64,000 nucleotides of DNA from Lachnospiraceae bacterium (lineage in GTDB: Bacteria > Bacillota > Clostridia > Lachnospirales > Lachnospiraceae), in NCBI GenBank assembly GCA_910575475.1, contig CAJTGD010000019.1, positions 55,957 to 119,956 on the forward strand, given 5' to 3'. A model generated the notes under the pieces. The model was not told the origin of the DNA and searched no databases. It saw only the letters and a program-made list of their open reading frames with translations. The position numbers and the translations under genes are program-made. Shown in pieces: positions 1 through 9,388 of this stretch; within the stretch, counting starts at the first letter, position 1; every line of letters begins with the position of its first letter.

Positions 1-39
1 CGCTGTAAGCATTCGTATTAAGAAGGGAGAACTGATGTC

Positions 40-1419
40 ATGACAGAGACAGAGATCAAAGAAATCGTACAGAAACACCGTACTTATTTTTATACGGGCG
101 CACCCCTGCATGTCAGCCGCAGGGTACAGGCCCTTACCAAGCTGAAAGCATGCATTGAAAAATATGAGACGAAGATCCACCTTGCCCTGGAAAAGGATCT
201 GGGGAAAAGCGCATTTGAAAGCTATATGTGCGAAACCGGCCTGGTGCTCAGCGAGATCAGCTATATGCTCAGGCATATCCGCTCCTTTTCCAGAGAAAAA
301 ACGGTATGGACCCCTTTGGCGCAGTTTCATTCCAGAAGCTATCAGAAGCCTTCGCCCTATGGGGTCGTGCTGATCATGAGCCCGTGGAATTATCCGTTTC
401 TGCTCACACTGGACCCTCTGGTGGATGCCATTGCCGCCGGAAATACCGCGGTCGTCAAGCCCAGCGCGTATTCCCCTCATACCAGTGAGATCATCCGGAC
501 GATCCTCCGGGAATGCTTCGAGGAGCAGTATGTATCTGTCGTCACCGGCGGGCGGGCGGAAAACACCTGCCTTCTGAACGAACATTTTGACTACGTCTTC
601 TTTACCGGAAGCCAGGCTGTAGGCAAGGAGGTCATGAAGCACGCGGCGGAGCACCTCACCCCCGTCACTTTGGAGCTGGGCGGGAAAAGCCCCTGCATTG
701 TAGATAAAAATGCCAATATCCGGCTGGCGGCAAAGCGGATCGTATTTGGGAAATATCTGAACTGCGGGCAGACCTGTGTTGCTCCTGATTACGTATACTG
801 CGACCGTGCAGTGAAGGACAGGCTGGTCAAGGAAATCCGGCGGCAGATTCAGAAGCAGTTCGGCAAGACGCCTCTCCATAATTTCGACTACGGAAAGATC
901 ATCAATGAGAAGCATTTTGACCGGATCTGCGGGCTCATCGATCCTGAAAAGGTTGTCTGCGGAGGCAAGGTAAACCGCGGGACTCTGCAGATCGAACCCA
1001 CGGTGATGGACAATGTGACCTTTGCCGACGCGGTGATGCTGGAAGAGATCTTCGGCCCCGTCCTGCCAGTCCTCACCTACGACACGCAGGAGGAGGTCAT
1101 CCGCAATCTCAACGCCCTTCCGCATCCGCTGGCACTCTATGTCTTCACCAGGGATAAGGCATTTGCCCGCAGGATAACATCCCGCTGCGGCTTCGGCGGC
1201 GGCTGCGTCAACGACACCATCATTCATCTCGCCACCAGCGAGATGGGCTTCGGCGGCTTCGGGGAAAGCGGGATGGGAGCTTATCACGGAAAAGCCGGAT
1301 TTGACACCTTCTCTCATAATAAGAGTATTGTAGATAAAAAGACCTGGCTGGATCTGCCCATGCGTTACCAGCCGTATAAGAAGTTCCATGAAAAACTGGT
1401 GCGGTTCTTTCTGAAATAA
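40..1419 (+). CDS. NAD(P)-dependent aldehyde dehydrogenase, class 3 type
   Basis: A 459-aa aldehyde dehydrogenase of the short class-3 group, oxidising aldehydes to carboxylic acids with NAD(P). The family's active-site residues are visible: Asn117 in SPWNYPF, Glu212 in LELGGKSP and the nucleophile Cys246 in NCGQTC. The substrate cannot be told from sequence; family members act on fatty, aromatic or other medium-chain aldehydes. The length is normal. The start is ATG at 40, preceded by GGGAGA. It points away from the leftward sugar locus, and a terminator at 1450 closes it, so it is probably monocistronic. A membrane-anchored form is possible because the C-terminus (about residues 440-459) is basic and hydrophobic. 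Confidence 0.93.
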   Translation: MTETEIKEIVQKHRTYFYTGAPLHVSRRVQALTKLKACIEKYETKIHLALEKDLGKSAFESYMCETGLVLSEISYMLRHIRSFSREKTVWTPLAQFHSRSYQKPSPYGVVLIMSPWNYPFLLTLDPLVDAIAAGNTAVVKPSAYSPHTSEIIRTILRECFEEQYVSVVTGGRAENTCLLNEHFDYVFFTGSQAVGKEVMKHAAEHLTPVTLELGGKSPCIVDKNANIRLAAKRIVFGKYLNCGQTCVAPDYVYCDRAVKDRLVKEIRRQIQKQFGKTPLHNFDYGKIINEKHFDRICGLIDPEKVVCGGKVNRGTLQIEPTVMDNVTFADAVMLEEIFGPVLPVLTYDTQEEVIRNLNALPHPLALYVFTRDKAFARRITSRCGFGGGCVNDTIIHLATSEMGFGGFGESGMGAYHGKAGFDTFSHNKSIVDKKTWLDLPMRYQPYKKFHEKLVRFFLK

Positions 1420-1449
1420 GAAACTGTTAAGAAGGAACTTTGCAAAAAA

Positions 1450-1491
1450 GGGGTTGTCGGGAAATCAGCCATTTCATTTCCCGACAGCCCC
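1450..1491. terminator. Bidirectional intrinsic terminator between convergent genes
   Basis: The arms at 1450-1465 and 1476-1491 form a 16-bp stem with one G-T pair. A T-rich tract follows on the plus strand and an A-tract precedes it, so it can serve both the aldehyde dehydrogenase and the leftward gene ending at 1595. The GTCGGGAAAT core recurs in the terminator at 27606-27678. Confidence 0.85.
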
Positions 1492-1594
1492 TCTTTCTCT
1501 CCAGGATACGGAAACTCCACCCGCGGCTGCTTCTCCGTATCCTGTTTCAGCTTCCTATGATCTCGAAGCATATCTGATCTAAATATGCCAAAAC

Positions 1595-2689
1595 TTATGC
1601 CACATCTTCCTTCAGCGTACTTTCATAACCGAGCTTCCTCAGACGTTCCTGAACAACCTCCGCATTTTTTAAATCCGTATTGGCCAGAAGTATGTACAGC
1701 TTTTCCCCTTTCATCAGGCCCATGTAATCTGTCTGACGTATGTTGCAGGCTACCTGCGTGGAAACATCATCATAGCTCTCATAGCCCATATCGACCTCCA
1801 CCAGCGCGCATTCCGTCAGTCCCTTCTCCTTCGCCTCCAGGAACGCATTGACCAGAATGGTAAATGCTTCCTCATTCAGCACATTGGTCCCTTCCATATA
1901 ACGCTGCCTGCGGAACGTCGCCATATAACGGCTTGCGCGCAGGATCGCATTCTGGAGCAGCATCTCGATCACCGTCAGACGTTTTATCTCCCTCTGCGTC
2001 ATCCGCTCGGACGGAATCCCCCAGAACATCAGGAATACCCGTATCTCTTCGTGATCGTATACGGCGCTTGCCATGAGCGGGAACTCTTCCGCCATAGACA
2101 TATTCATATAAATCCGGCCGTTCTTCAGCGTATCATATATTTCTCCCATTGCCGTATATTTTATAGAATTGCCCAGCCTCCGCGCCTCCTGAGAGGTAGC
2201 GGAGCACAATCTGGCATAATCCCGGTTCGCCACGGTATAGATTGCCACGTCCTTTGTATCCATCAGCTCCGACAAAATCTGCGCCGCATAAAAAAGGACT
2301 TCCTCTGTCGTATATTTTTCCAGGCCGGAGACGATCTCATAGACCTCCTCCAGGCTGTCCTTACCATGTTCATGAGGTCCACGAAAAGCCTGACCCGCCG
2401 CCTCACCGCTGTCATTGAAAAGCTTCTTTAATTCCGCGATCTCCCTGGCTTTTTCCTCCAGGAGCGCTCTCTGCTCCTCAATCTCCTGCTGCATCTCATC
2501 AATCTTCTGCTGTACTGCATCCCTTTCCATCCTCTGTGCCTCTTCCGGATTCAATCCCATCAACCTCCCATATTCCCGCATGCTGTATAAAACTACAGGG
2601 CATGCATAAAATTCATTTTCAATACCATTATTTTGCACTTCTTTCCTGAAAATGTCAAGAGTGAGATGGGAATGAAATTTGATGAACAT
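1595..2689 (-). CDS. GAF plus degenerate GGDEF (PelD-like) protein, probably N-terminally truncated
   Basis: About 364 residues. A coiled coil (about 50-95, rich in Glu, Gln and Lys) is followed by a GAF-like region (about 115-255) and a C-terminal GGDEF-like fold. The catalytic GGDEF signature is replaced by KGEKL (about 327-331), but the RxxD motif five residues upstream is intact (RQTD, 318-321). That pattern is known from PelD-type c-di-GMP receptors, which bind the nucleotide without making it. The first ~45 residues look like the tail of another domain. The ATG at 2689 has no ribosome-binding site and an in-frame stop lies just upstream, so the 5' part of a larger gene may have been lost when the sugar locus joined here. 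c-di-GMP binding is an inference. Confidence 0.6.
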   Translation of the reverse strand: MFIKFHSHLTLDIFRKEVQNNGIENEFYACPVVLYSMREYGRLMGLNPEEAQRMERDAVQQKIDEMQQEIEEQRALLEEKAREIAELKKLFNDSGEAAGQAFRGPHEHGKDSLEEVYEIVSGLEKYTTEEVLFYAAQILSELMDTKDVAIYTVANRDYARLCSATSQEARRLGNSIKYTAMGEIYDTLKNGRIYMNMSMAEEFPLMASAVYDHEEIRVFLMFWGIPSERMTQREIKRLTVIEMLLQNAILRASRYMATFRRQRYMEGTNVLNEEAFTILVNAFLEAKEKGLTECALVEVDMGYESYDDVSTQVACNIRQTDYMGLMKGEKLYILLANTDLKNAEVVQERLRKLGYESTLKEDVA

Positions 2690-2706
2690 TACTGTTCACA
2701 GCCGGC

Positions 2707-3657
2707 TCATACAATCCTGTTTTCCGGCTCCTTTTTGCTAAGCGCTGACAGCACAGCTTCTGCCGTCACTATGGAAGTCATTTCACAGTTTTCATATGTT
2801 TCTGCTGAGACATGGGGAGCTGCAATACAATTTTCAAATCCGAACAGAGGATTCTCTTTTTTCACAGGCTCTTCTTCAAATACATCCGTACCATACCCTG
2901 CTATTTTTTTTGAGCGGAGTGCTTCTGCCAGATCCTCCTCATTTACAATACTTCCCCGAGCCGTGTTCACGATATATACCCCTGTTTTCATCTGCCTGAT
3001 CGTCTCTGCCCTGATAAAATGTTTTGTTTCCTCCAATGCCGGCAGATGAATCGATATAATATCCGCCGTTCGGAACAGTGTGTCTGCCGAAACCAATTTT
3101 ACACCCAGTTTTTCTGAAACTGCATAATCTGGATATCGATCGTATGCAATCATCTTCGGGTGAAATCCCCTCAGCATTTCTGCCGTACATCTGGCGATCC
3201 TACCAAATCCCAGAAATCCGACCGTTCTGGTTTTCAGCTCATGAAACATCGGCCTCGTCCAGCTGCCTTCTCGGACGGCCTGGTTCAATTCCGGTATCCT
3301 TCTCAACAAGCTCAGCATGAATGCTGCTGTCTGCTCCGCCACCGCTGATGAATTCACTCCCGGAGTATTGCACACCGCGATCCCGTACTGCTTTGCTGCC
3401 TCCAGATCTATATTGTCCACACCCACCCCGAAACGTGCGATCACCTTTAGCCTGGATGCCCTGGAAAAGATCTGCTCATCCCACCTATCAACGCCTGCGA
3501 CCACTGCATCGATATCAGATATGATCCTGCATAGTTCAGACGATGTATACGGTCTTTGATGTGGATTTTCCACCACCTCCAGCCCCGCATCCGTTAAAAT
3601 CTTTTTTCCTTTTGAGCAATATCTCGTATAATTCGTCGCTGTCACTAAAACTTTCAT
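2707..3657 (-). CDS. D-2-hydroxyacid dehydrogenase (SerA-like)
   Basis: A 316-aa NAD-dependent D-isomer 2-hydroxyacid dehydrogenase without an ACT domain. Visible features are the Rossmann motif GFLGFGRIA, the catalytic Arg in NTARGS, Glu in DVFEEEP, and His in PHVSAET. The family interconverts 2-hydroxy and 2-keto acids. Given its position as last gene of the sugar locus it more likely reduces or oxidises a sugar-acid intermediate than phosphoglycerate. I chose the internal ATG at 3657 because it overlaps the upstream stop codon as ATGA, whereas the ATG at 3669 has no room for a ribosome-binding site. Translational coupling with the DapA-like gene is therefore likely. Confidence 0.85.
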   Translation of the reverse strand: MKVLVTATNYTRYCSKGKKILTDAGLEVVENPHQRPYTSSELCRIISDIDAVVAGVDRWDEQIFSRASRLKVIARFGVGVDNIDLEAAKQYGIAVCNTPGVNSSAVAEQTAAFMLSLLRRIPELNQAVREGSWTRPMFHELKTRTVGFLGFGRIARCTAEMLRGFHPKMIAYDRYPDYAVSEKLGVKLVSADTLFRTADIISIHLPALEETKHFIRAETIRQMKTGVYIVNTARGSIVNEEDLAEALRSKKIAGYGTDVFEEEPVKKENPLFGFENCIAAPHVSAETYENCEMTSIVTAEAVLSALSKKEPENRIV

Positions 3658-4580
3658 TTTAAGATCCATTCCTTCCTTATCAGATCTGTAAGCCGCATCA
3701 GCTGCTCCACCTCCAGTCTTTCGGTCCTGCCAAGCCGGTCTGCATCTTTTACTCTTGTAAATATAGAATCCAGGTTTCCCAGGAGCTTTTGGCAGTACTT
3801 TGCATTCACCGGATATATCTGTCTTTCGATCAGGGATGCCATAGTCAGAAAATCGGCCAGTTTTCTTGCTTTTTCCGGTTCCTGCTCATAATTTCCGCAG
3901 AGCCATGCGTACAGATCAATATGAAAATTTGCCATAACGCCGCTGAAACCGCTGCTTCCCATCTCAAGCGACTCAAGAAGCGTGGATGAATTTGCGTTAA
4001 ACAGCTGGAGCGTGCTTCCCCGGATCATTGACAGCTTTTGTCTGATCTGATCCAGATCACAGCTTGTATCTTTGATAAAATAAAATCTGCCGCTGTCTGC
4101 ACACCATCGCAGAAGCTCCGGGGAAAGCAGACGTTTATACGGATACGGACATTCGTAAAACCCCAATGGCAGGTCCTTGGGAAGCCTGTCCAGTAGTATC
4201 TGCAGGTTTTCCAGCCATACTGCATCACTTTCTGTCTCTGCCGCCAGGCGGTTGGTCAGCAGTATCACCGCATCCACACCAGTTTCCGCCATACAGCAAA
4301 GCTCTTCCGCCTGCTCCTCCATGGATTCGGAGACATGCCCGGATGCGATCACGCTCACCCGATTTCCTGCACATTTCTTGATATATCGTGCCGCTCTCAT
4401 CCGTTCTTTCAGAGAAAGAAAGAACATCTCGCTGGACTGGCAGACTGCAAACAGTCCTGCAGCGCCATTTTCGATATACCACTCTGTCAATTTCCCAAGT
4501 GCATCTTCATCTATCCTGTTTTCCTCTGTAAAAGGCGTCAGCATTACCGGGTATACCCCTTTCTGAAAAGATTCTCTCAT
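3654..4580 (-). CDS. DapA/NanA-family aldolase
   Basis: A 308-aa member of the dihydrodipicolinate synthase/N-acetylneuraminate lyase superfamily of TIM-barrel, Schiff-base aldolases. The Schiff-base lysine is in FIKDTS and the catalytic tyrosine in GFYECP. The usual GTTGE-type loop is replaced by CQSSEMF, so it is not a housekeeping DapA; a 2-keto-3-deoxy sugar acid or a similar pyruvate-yielding substrate is plausible. The ATG at 4580 has GAGG seven bases upstream; an in-frame TTG at 4607 lies upstream of that site and is not needed. It overlaps the dehydrogenase by four bases and follows the glycoside hydrolase, so all three are probably cotranscribed. Confidence 0.85.
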   Translation of the reverse strand: MRESFQKGVYPVMLTPFTEENRIDEDALGKLTEWYIENGAAGLFAVCQSSEMFFLSLKERMRAARYIKKCAGNRVSVIASGHVSESMEEQAEELCCMAETGVDAVILLTNRLAAETESDAVWLENLQILLDRLPKDLPLGFYECPYPYKRLLSPELLRWCADSGRFYFIKDTSCDLDQIRQKLSMIRGSTLQLFNANSSTLLESLEMGSSGFSGVMANFHIDLYAWLCGNYEQEPEKARKLADFLTMASLIERQIYPVNAKYCQKLLGNLDSIFTRVKDADRLGRTERLEVEQLMRLTDLIRKEWILK

Positions 4581-4636
4581 TCCTTTTACCTCACTTTTTG
4601 TCCTCAATCTACATACTTTCCGTTTTCAAAAGCATT

Positions 4637-7600
4637 TTACACTATCGTTTCCATCCAGCAGTACGGCGTGGACAGTACACCGGTCTCTGACAGCTGATAT
4701 TCATAAGACCATCGGCTGCCCTGAGTCCTCCACAGATTCGGGCCATACCATTTTTCCGTATAGTCCGAATGATGTACCGGGCCAAATGCATTTGCCCTGT
4801 TTCCGTATGCTTTGATTCGAAGCCGGTGCTCTCCCGCGCTGACACGGAATCGGACACGGTAGGGTGCAAATATCAGATTTTGCTTTTGATCTCCGTCCAA
4901 TTCTATCTGAAGCAAAGCACCCCGGTACCGCGGAATTTCAATCCAAAGGCTGCCGCCGCCCGTAACAACCGCTGTTTCATATATAAAGTTGCCGGCATAA
5001 AATGGAAGCCCCTGGGCCGTAAGATTCCCAAAGTAGATCCGTTCCGGCATTGCAGTAAGTATTTTTTTCCGGCCGCGGACCATTACTCCGAATGGACCAA
5101 GTAAATAGCACCACTCTACATTTGTTTTTTTCCCAAAAGGGATTCGTAGTTCCAGAACATTTTCTCCTTTTCGGATACAGCCGACGCTCCGTTTCCGGAT
5201 GCTTCGATCCACATACCAGCCGCGGTCTGTCTGGCCGATTCTTTTTTCATTCAGAAATATCTGCATTTTTTCGGGATGTTCTACAGCAAGCAGAGCATCC
5301 TCGGCCTGCACTTCAGAGTCAATCCGGATCCGCAGACGCAGCGTATGGGACTCCTCCTCTTCCTCCTGATTCGTCCAGGGCTGTGCAAGTGCTTCCATTC
5401 TCAACGGATATCCCAGCAGAGATCGGAATCTGTTGTCGATCCTTAAAATTTCTTCCTCCTCCTGCCATGGCCCATCATCAAATGCATACTCCGCAAGATC
5501 AAGAAGGCATACATTCTCTTCTTCCAGAGAAAAAGCATCTGGCTGAGGAAGCAGCCAGCGGCTTTGAACGATATTCTTTTTGCTCTCCTTTACCGCATCC
5601 TCCCTTTCCGCATCCTCCCGTCCGGGCCGCAGCTCATATAACAGACTGTCATGAGCCGACACATATGCCGTAAGGATCGTCTTTCCTCTTCTGTATTCCG
5701 CCTCCGCTTTCCTGATCTCTCCATTCTGCGTATCGTAAAGCTTTGGCATATATTCCCCTTGTATCTCTATCGTAAGGCGTTCTGAAAAAACAACATCCTC
5801 ATTCATCGGCTTCTTAACATGGCATAAAAACAGCCATCGGCATATCCCGTCCTCGCGCATCTGATAAAACAGATTCCGTGCACGCCGCCCGTTCTCTCTG
5901 TGCTTTATCCGGGTCGGATCTTCTCCTTCTGCACATTCAGAAAGCACGTCAATATCCCGGTATCGTTCTACTGCTTTCAGCAGGCAGATCCGTTGGTAAG
6001 GGATTTTTATACAGGACTCTGCAAGCTCCCGCGCTTTTCCGTTCTTTTCTCCTTCCACACAGGCAGGCGGCTTTCCCATAAATATTACTTCTCCGCCGGC
6101 TCTTTGAAAACGTTCCAGGCATACCAGCGTATGTTTCCGGATCGTCTCCGGCTCCGGTATGATCACAGTCTCATAGCAGGCTTCTCCAACCACAAACTTT
6201 GGACTTTCCAGACGCGGATCCAGAGCTTCTCTGACAGCTTCCGTATCCTGCCCCAGCTCCTCCAGCACAGCCTCTGAAATAAAGTCAAAATCAATCAGAC
6301 CATACAGCAGCCACTCGATCATTTCCTCAAACCTGGTATCAAGTGCTTCCCGTACTTCTGCATTCTGTGCCTGATTCCCCCAGTAAAGCCAGTAAGATTC
6401 CACCGGGTGGATCACGCCTACACGCACCCTTGCCCTTCCTCTTGTAAGGACCGTGTTCAATCTGGCAAAATGGTCTTCGATCACATGATACTCCTGATAC
6501 CAGGGAGACTGACGGCCAATGCTTGCCGGATAATCCCGTTTTGCTTCTCCTTCCATGGAAGCCCAGGTAAGGTGCGGCACTCTGGCTGTCACCCCCAATG
6601 CCGCCTGCCAGTCACCTGCCAGCTTATGGTTTCGAAAGTCAAATTCCCAGCCGGTCACTCCATAAAGCTCGCTCATGACGCCTTCCCGTCCCATCTGGTG
6701 TGCCACGCTCGCTGCCTGTTTTGCCGTAGACAATTCCCTGCGGTCACACAGCATGTCCATGCCCGGAATGCCAAAATGCATCATCGGGCGCATGACCTCT
6801 CCGACTGCCATCGTCTGTCCATGCAGAGTCCATTCATTCATCATATGTCCGGTCAGATGGATTCCATGTACTTCGCACCATTTTCCTATTTGATCTCCAA
6901 AGGCTTCCGAAAAGCGTTCACAAAGATGTCTGTGATACAAATATCGTACCTTTGACAGCTGCCCGCCCTTCCAGTCCCATATCAGCTCCGGCAAATGCTT
7001 TCTGATAGAGATCTGATATCGCTTATAGAAGGTTTCTTCAAAATCATCCGTGTACGGCAATATCACCGCCGCCTTCTGAAACGGTTCCAGAAGTCTTTCT
7101 TTATGTACTGTCTGCGGTTCATCTGTAAAGACTGCCGGAATGGTGCTGCCAAATGCCCTGCCCAGCTTCCTGTAATACATTTCATGAGTTCGCTCCAAAA
7201 ATCTGCCCACTGCCTCTGAATCGAGTGTATTGACATATGCCTGATCATTAAACCAGGGATTATCTCCTGACACTTCCAACCAGGCATGCCATATCTGTCC
7301 TTTTTGTTCTATTTGTCCGAAAGTACCAGGCACGTCCTGCCCAAAGGTAATCCCGGTTTTCTCGGTTTTCGGACCGCAGATTTCATCCAGCAGGGTATAT
7401 TCCTGAAGGAATCCATCCTGATCCTGCACAACGAGATAAGTCCCAATCCTCGTTCTTACCTTTCCTCTTACCGCCTTTGCCGCCGCCATATAATGCTGTG
7501 TTTTTTCCGGCTCAAATCCTTCCGGCTCAAACACCAAAAAACGCATTCTGTATCTGTCCTCTCTGGTAACCAGCCCCCCGGCAGTTCCGGAGGGCCATCT

Positions 7601-7897
7601 ATCCTCATCATACAGCCAGAGCCGCAGCCCCATTGCTTCCATCTTTTTTTCACAGGCAGATACGATCTGAAAAAATTCTTCTCCAAGATAAGGCGTATCC
7701 AGCCCCGTCCGGCAATGGATATGCGCTCCCCCCATACCCATCTGCCGGAATTGTTCCACATCCTCCAAAAGCGTTTCCGGATCCAGCCTGCAGTTCCACG
7801 CCCAAAACGGAACCGCACGGTACTCATTTGTCGGATTTTTAAATAGCGCCGGATCCAGTTCTTTATCTCCTGATCTCGGATAGAGTATGCGTTTCAT
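4637..7897 (-). CDS. GH106-like glycoside hydrolase (putative alpha-L-rhamnosidase)
   Basis: A 1086-aa protein without a signal peptide, so cytoplasmic. The N-terminus has the look of the large Glyco_hydro_106 family: PFWAWNCRLDPETLL near residue 32, then an MGMGGAHIH segment, a YDEDRWPSG motif near 97-105 and an acidic TDEPQ segment near 258, all in a TIM-barrel-like half. The C-terminal third (about 780-1080) is beta-rich, with carbohydrate-binding or jelly-roll character. Known GH106 members remove alpha-L-rhamnose from pectin or glycosides, but the wider family is poorly characterised and another deoxy-sugar linkage is possible. Its ATG directly follows the stop of the binding-protein gene (TAAATG), with AGGTGA upstream, which implies coupling. 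Import of oligosaccharide followed by intracellular cleavage is the natural reading. Confidence 0.78.
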   Translation of the reverse strand: MKRILYPRSGDKELDPALFKNPTNEYRAVPFWAWNCRLDPETLLEDVEQFRQMGMGGAHIHCRTGLDTPYLGEEFFQIVSACEKKMEAMGLRLWLYDEDRWPSGTAGGLVTREDRYRMRFLVFEPEGFEPEKTQHYMAAAKAVRGKVRTRIGTYLVVQDQDGFLQEYTLLDEICGPKTEKTGITFGQDVPGTFGQIEQKGQIWHAWLEVSGDNPWFNDQAYVNTLDSEAVGRFLERTHEMYYRKLGRAFGSTIPAVFTDEPQTVHKERLLEPFQKAAVILPYTDDFEETFYKRYQISIRKHLPELIWDWKGGQLSKVRYLYHRHLCERFSEAFGDQIGKWCEVHGIHLTGHMMNEWTLHGQTMAVGEVMRPMMHFGIPGMDMLCDRRELSTAKQAASVAHQMGREGVMSELYGVTGWEFDFRNHKLAGDWQAALGVTARVPHLTWASMEGEAKRDYPASIGRQSPWYQEYHVIEDHFARLNTVLTRGRARVRVGVIHPVESYWLYWGNQAQNAEVREALDTRFEEMIEWLLYGLIDFDFISEAVLEELGQDTEAVREALDPRLESPKFVVGEACYETVIIPEPETIRKHTLVCLERFQRAGGEVIFMGKPPACVEGEKNGKARELAESCIKIPYQRICLLKAVERYRDIDVLSECAEGEDPTRIKHRENGRRARNLFYQMREDGICRWLFLCHVKKPMNEDVVFSERLTIEIQGEYMPKLYDTQNGEIRKAEAEYRRGKTILTAYVSAHDSLLYELRPGREDAEREDAVKESKKNIVQSRWLLPQPDAFSLEEENVCLLDLAEYAFDDGPWQEEEEILRIDNRFRSLLGYPLRMEALAQPWTNQEEEEESHTLRLRIRIDSEVQAEDALLAVEHPEKMQIFLNEKRIGQTDRGWYVDRSIRKRSVGCIRKGENVLELRIPFGKKTNVEWCYLLGPFGVMVRGRKKILTAMPERIYFGNLTAQGLPFYAGNFIYETAVVTGGGSLWIEIPRYRGALLQIELDGDQKQNLIFAPYRVRFRVSAGEHRLRIKAYGNRANAFGPVHHSDYTEKWYGPNLWRTQGSRWSYEYQLSETGVLSTPYCWMETIV

Positions 7898-9253
7898 TTA
7901 TTTCACCTGCTCAAATTTCGTCTGCATTGCCTGTATCACCTTTTCTGCATCCGCGTCTCCTGCGATCACTTCCTGAAACTTTCCCGTCAGTTCATCACTC
8001 ACGCCGCTTGGCCATGCATTATTCAGATTGTAGATCGTTGACAGGCCGTCATATCTTGCCAGATAATCCTGGATCATCTCTCTTTCATCGGAAAGATTTT
8101 TATGCACAGGAATATTGTCATTGGACTCTGCCCATGCTTCAAACAGCGGCGTACCTTCCGTAAACCAGTAATTCATGACCGCTTTTACCGCTTCCTCGTG
8201 CCCTTCATTTACTCCTGCAAAAATTCCTTCCGCCGGTGTCAGATTATAGACCAGTTCTTCCCCGCCATCATTGGAAGGAAGCATAAAGATTCCCCGCTCA
8301 AATTCAGCAGCGCCCTCCGCCATCAACGCTTCCCATCCGAAGCTTCCGTCAAATGTCATAGCAGCTCTTCCATCAATAAATGCCTGCCTTGCCTGATCGT
8401 GCGACAGCCCCAGGGTGTCCTCCATTACGTATCCATTTTCGTACAGATACTGGTATTTTTCGACTGTTTCCTTCCATCCGTCGTCCGTAAACTTAGTTTC
8501 ACCGGTATAAAGCTGCTTATCAAAGTCCGGATTATCATTATAAATGCAGGATGCTCCCATCATATATGTCCCGAACTGAATTACATAGGCATCCTTATCT
8601 CCCATAACAATAGGCGTAATGCCTTTTCCTTTTAATTTCTCGCAGCAGTCCAGAAATGCATCCCAATCCATAGGTACTTCTGAAATCCCGGCCTCCTGAA
8701 ACAGCTCCTGATTATACCATGTCGTCAGAAAGCTGGATCCAAGAGGTACTGCATAGTTCTTTCCGTCGAAGGTAAAAGAATTCACCATATCTTCTCGAAA
8801 ATCACCAATACAATCCAGATCACTCAAGTCCATACAATATGAGGCCTCTACAAGCGGTTCTGCCTGCTTATCCGGCCACCATTCAAACAGATCAGGCCCT
8901 TCTCCGCTGGCAAATTTCATCTGGATCGTAGACTTATAATTGTCGCTTGGAAGCTCTTCCACTTCTATCTCGATCCCGGGGAACTGCTGATGCACCAGCT
9001 CAGGCAGTGTCTCATTATAAAATTCGTTTTCGCCGCCCGTGATAAACATAAAGTTCAGAGCTACATCCTCTCCTGAATACGAAAACTCCGAGCGGTCCTC
9101 GCCGGAGCCTTCTTCCTCCTGCTCTGACGTACCGGAACCTGTCTCCGTTTTTTCTGCACCGGAATCCTCATTCCCGCTGCCGGAGCACCCGCTCAAGATC
9201 ATCGTTCCCGCCATAACAACTGCCAACACTGCACATACTACCTTTCTCTTCAT
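7898..9253 (-). CDS. Sugar ABC transporter substrate-binding lipoprotein (CUT1)
   Basis: A 451-aa extracellular solute-binding protein, family 1. A basic start, a hydrophobic stretch and the lipobox LSGC near residues 19-22 mark it as a lipoprotein. A Ser/Glu/Gly-rich linker follows (about 25-57) and then the two-lobed binding fold, with FASGEGPDLFEWW and DGRAAMTFDGSF segments typical of oligosaccharide binders. ATG at 9253 is preferred, with GGGAG 8-12 bases upstream; an in-frame ATG at 9295 would place 14 hydrophilic residues before the signal sequence. It should deliver substrate to the two permeases at 13504-15212. Its own promoter region carries the direct repeats at 9307-9340. Confidence 0.92.
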   Translation of the reverse strand: MKRKVVCAVLAVVMAGTMILSGCSGSGNEDSGAEKTETGSGTSEQEEEGSGEDRSEFSYSGEDVALNFMFITGGENEFYNETLPELVHQQFPGIEIEVEELPSDNYKSTIQMKFASGEGPDLFEWWPDKQAEPLVEASYCMDLSDLDCIGDFREDMVNSFTFDGKNYAVPLGSSFLTTWYNQELFQEAGISEVPMDWDAFLDCCEKLKGKGITPIVMGDKDAYVIQFGTYMMGASCIYNDNPDFDKQLYTGETKFTDDGWKETVEKYQYLYENGYVMEDTLGLSHDQARQAFIDGRAAMTFDGSFGWEALMAEGAAEFERGIFMLPSNDGGEELVYNLTPAEGIFAGVNEGHEEAVKAVMNYWFTEGTPLFEAWAESNDNIPVHKNLSDEREMIQDYLARYDGLSTIYNLNNAWPSGVSDELTGKFQEVIAGDADAEKVIQAMQTKFEQVK

Positions 9254-9290
9254 TTGTTTTCTCCCTCTTTTCTTAAGATTTGTTACATTT

Positions 9291-9340
9291 ATCATAGCAT
9301 CCGTCCAGTAACTTTTTCGTATATTATCAGTAACTTTTAC
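9291..9340 (-). promoter_or_regulatory. Promoter of the binding-protein operon with paired direct repeats
   Basis: Two copies of AGTAACTTTT lie at 9307-9318 and 9329-9340, 22 bp apart in the same orientation. On the minus strand they sit just upstream of a TATGAT -10 box (9291-9296), so the near copy covers the -35 region, and no good -35 hexamer is present. The same pair with the same spacing occurs at 15274-15312. This layout fits an activated promoter bound by an AraC-type regulator; the YesN-like protein encoded at 10146 is the obvious candidate. Confidence 0.65.
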
Positions 9341-9388
9341 AGCACCATCCTCAGAGCCTTCTATCGCTTTAAGTCTATCGGAATGATC

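Noticed and set aside
2707..3657. Phosphoglycerate dehydrogenase of serine synthesis
   Set aside because: Short form without the C-terminal domains, coupled to sugar-catabolic genes rather than serC; kept as a general hydroxyacid dehydrogenase.
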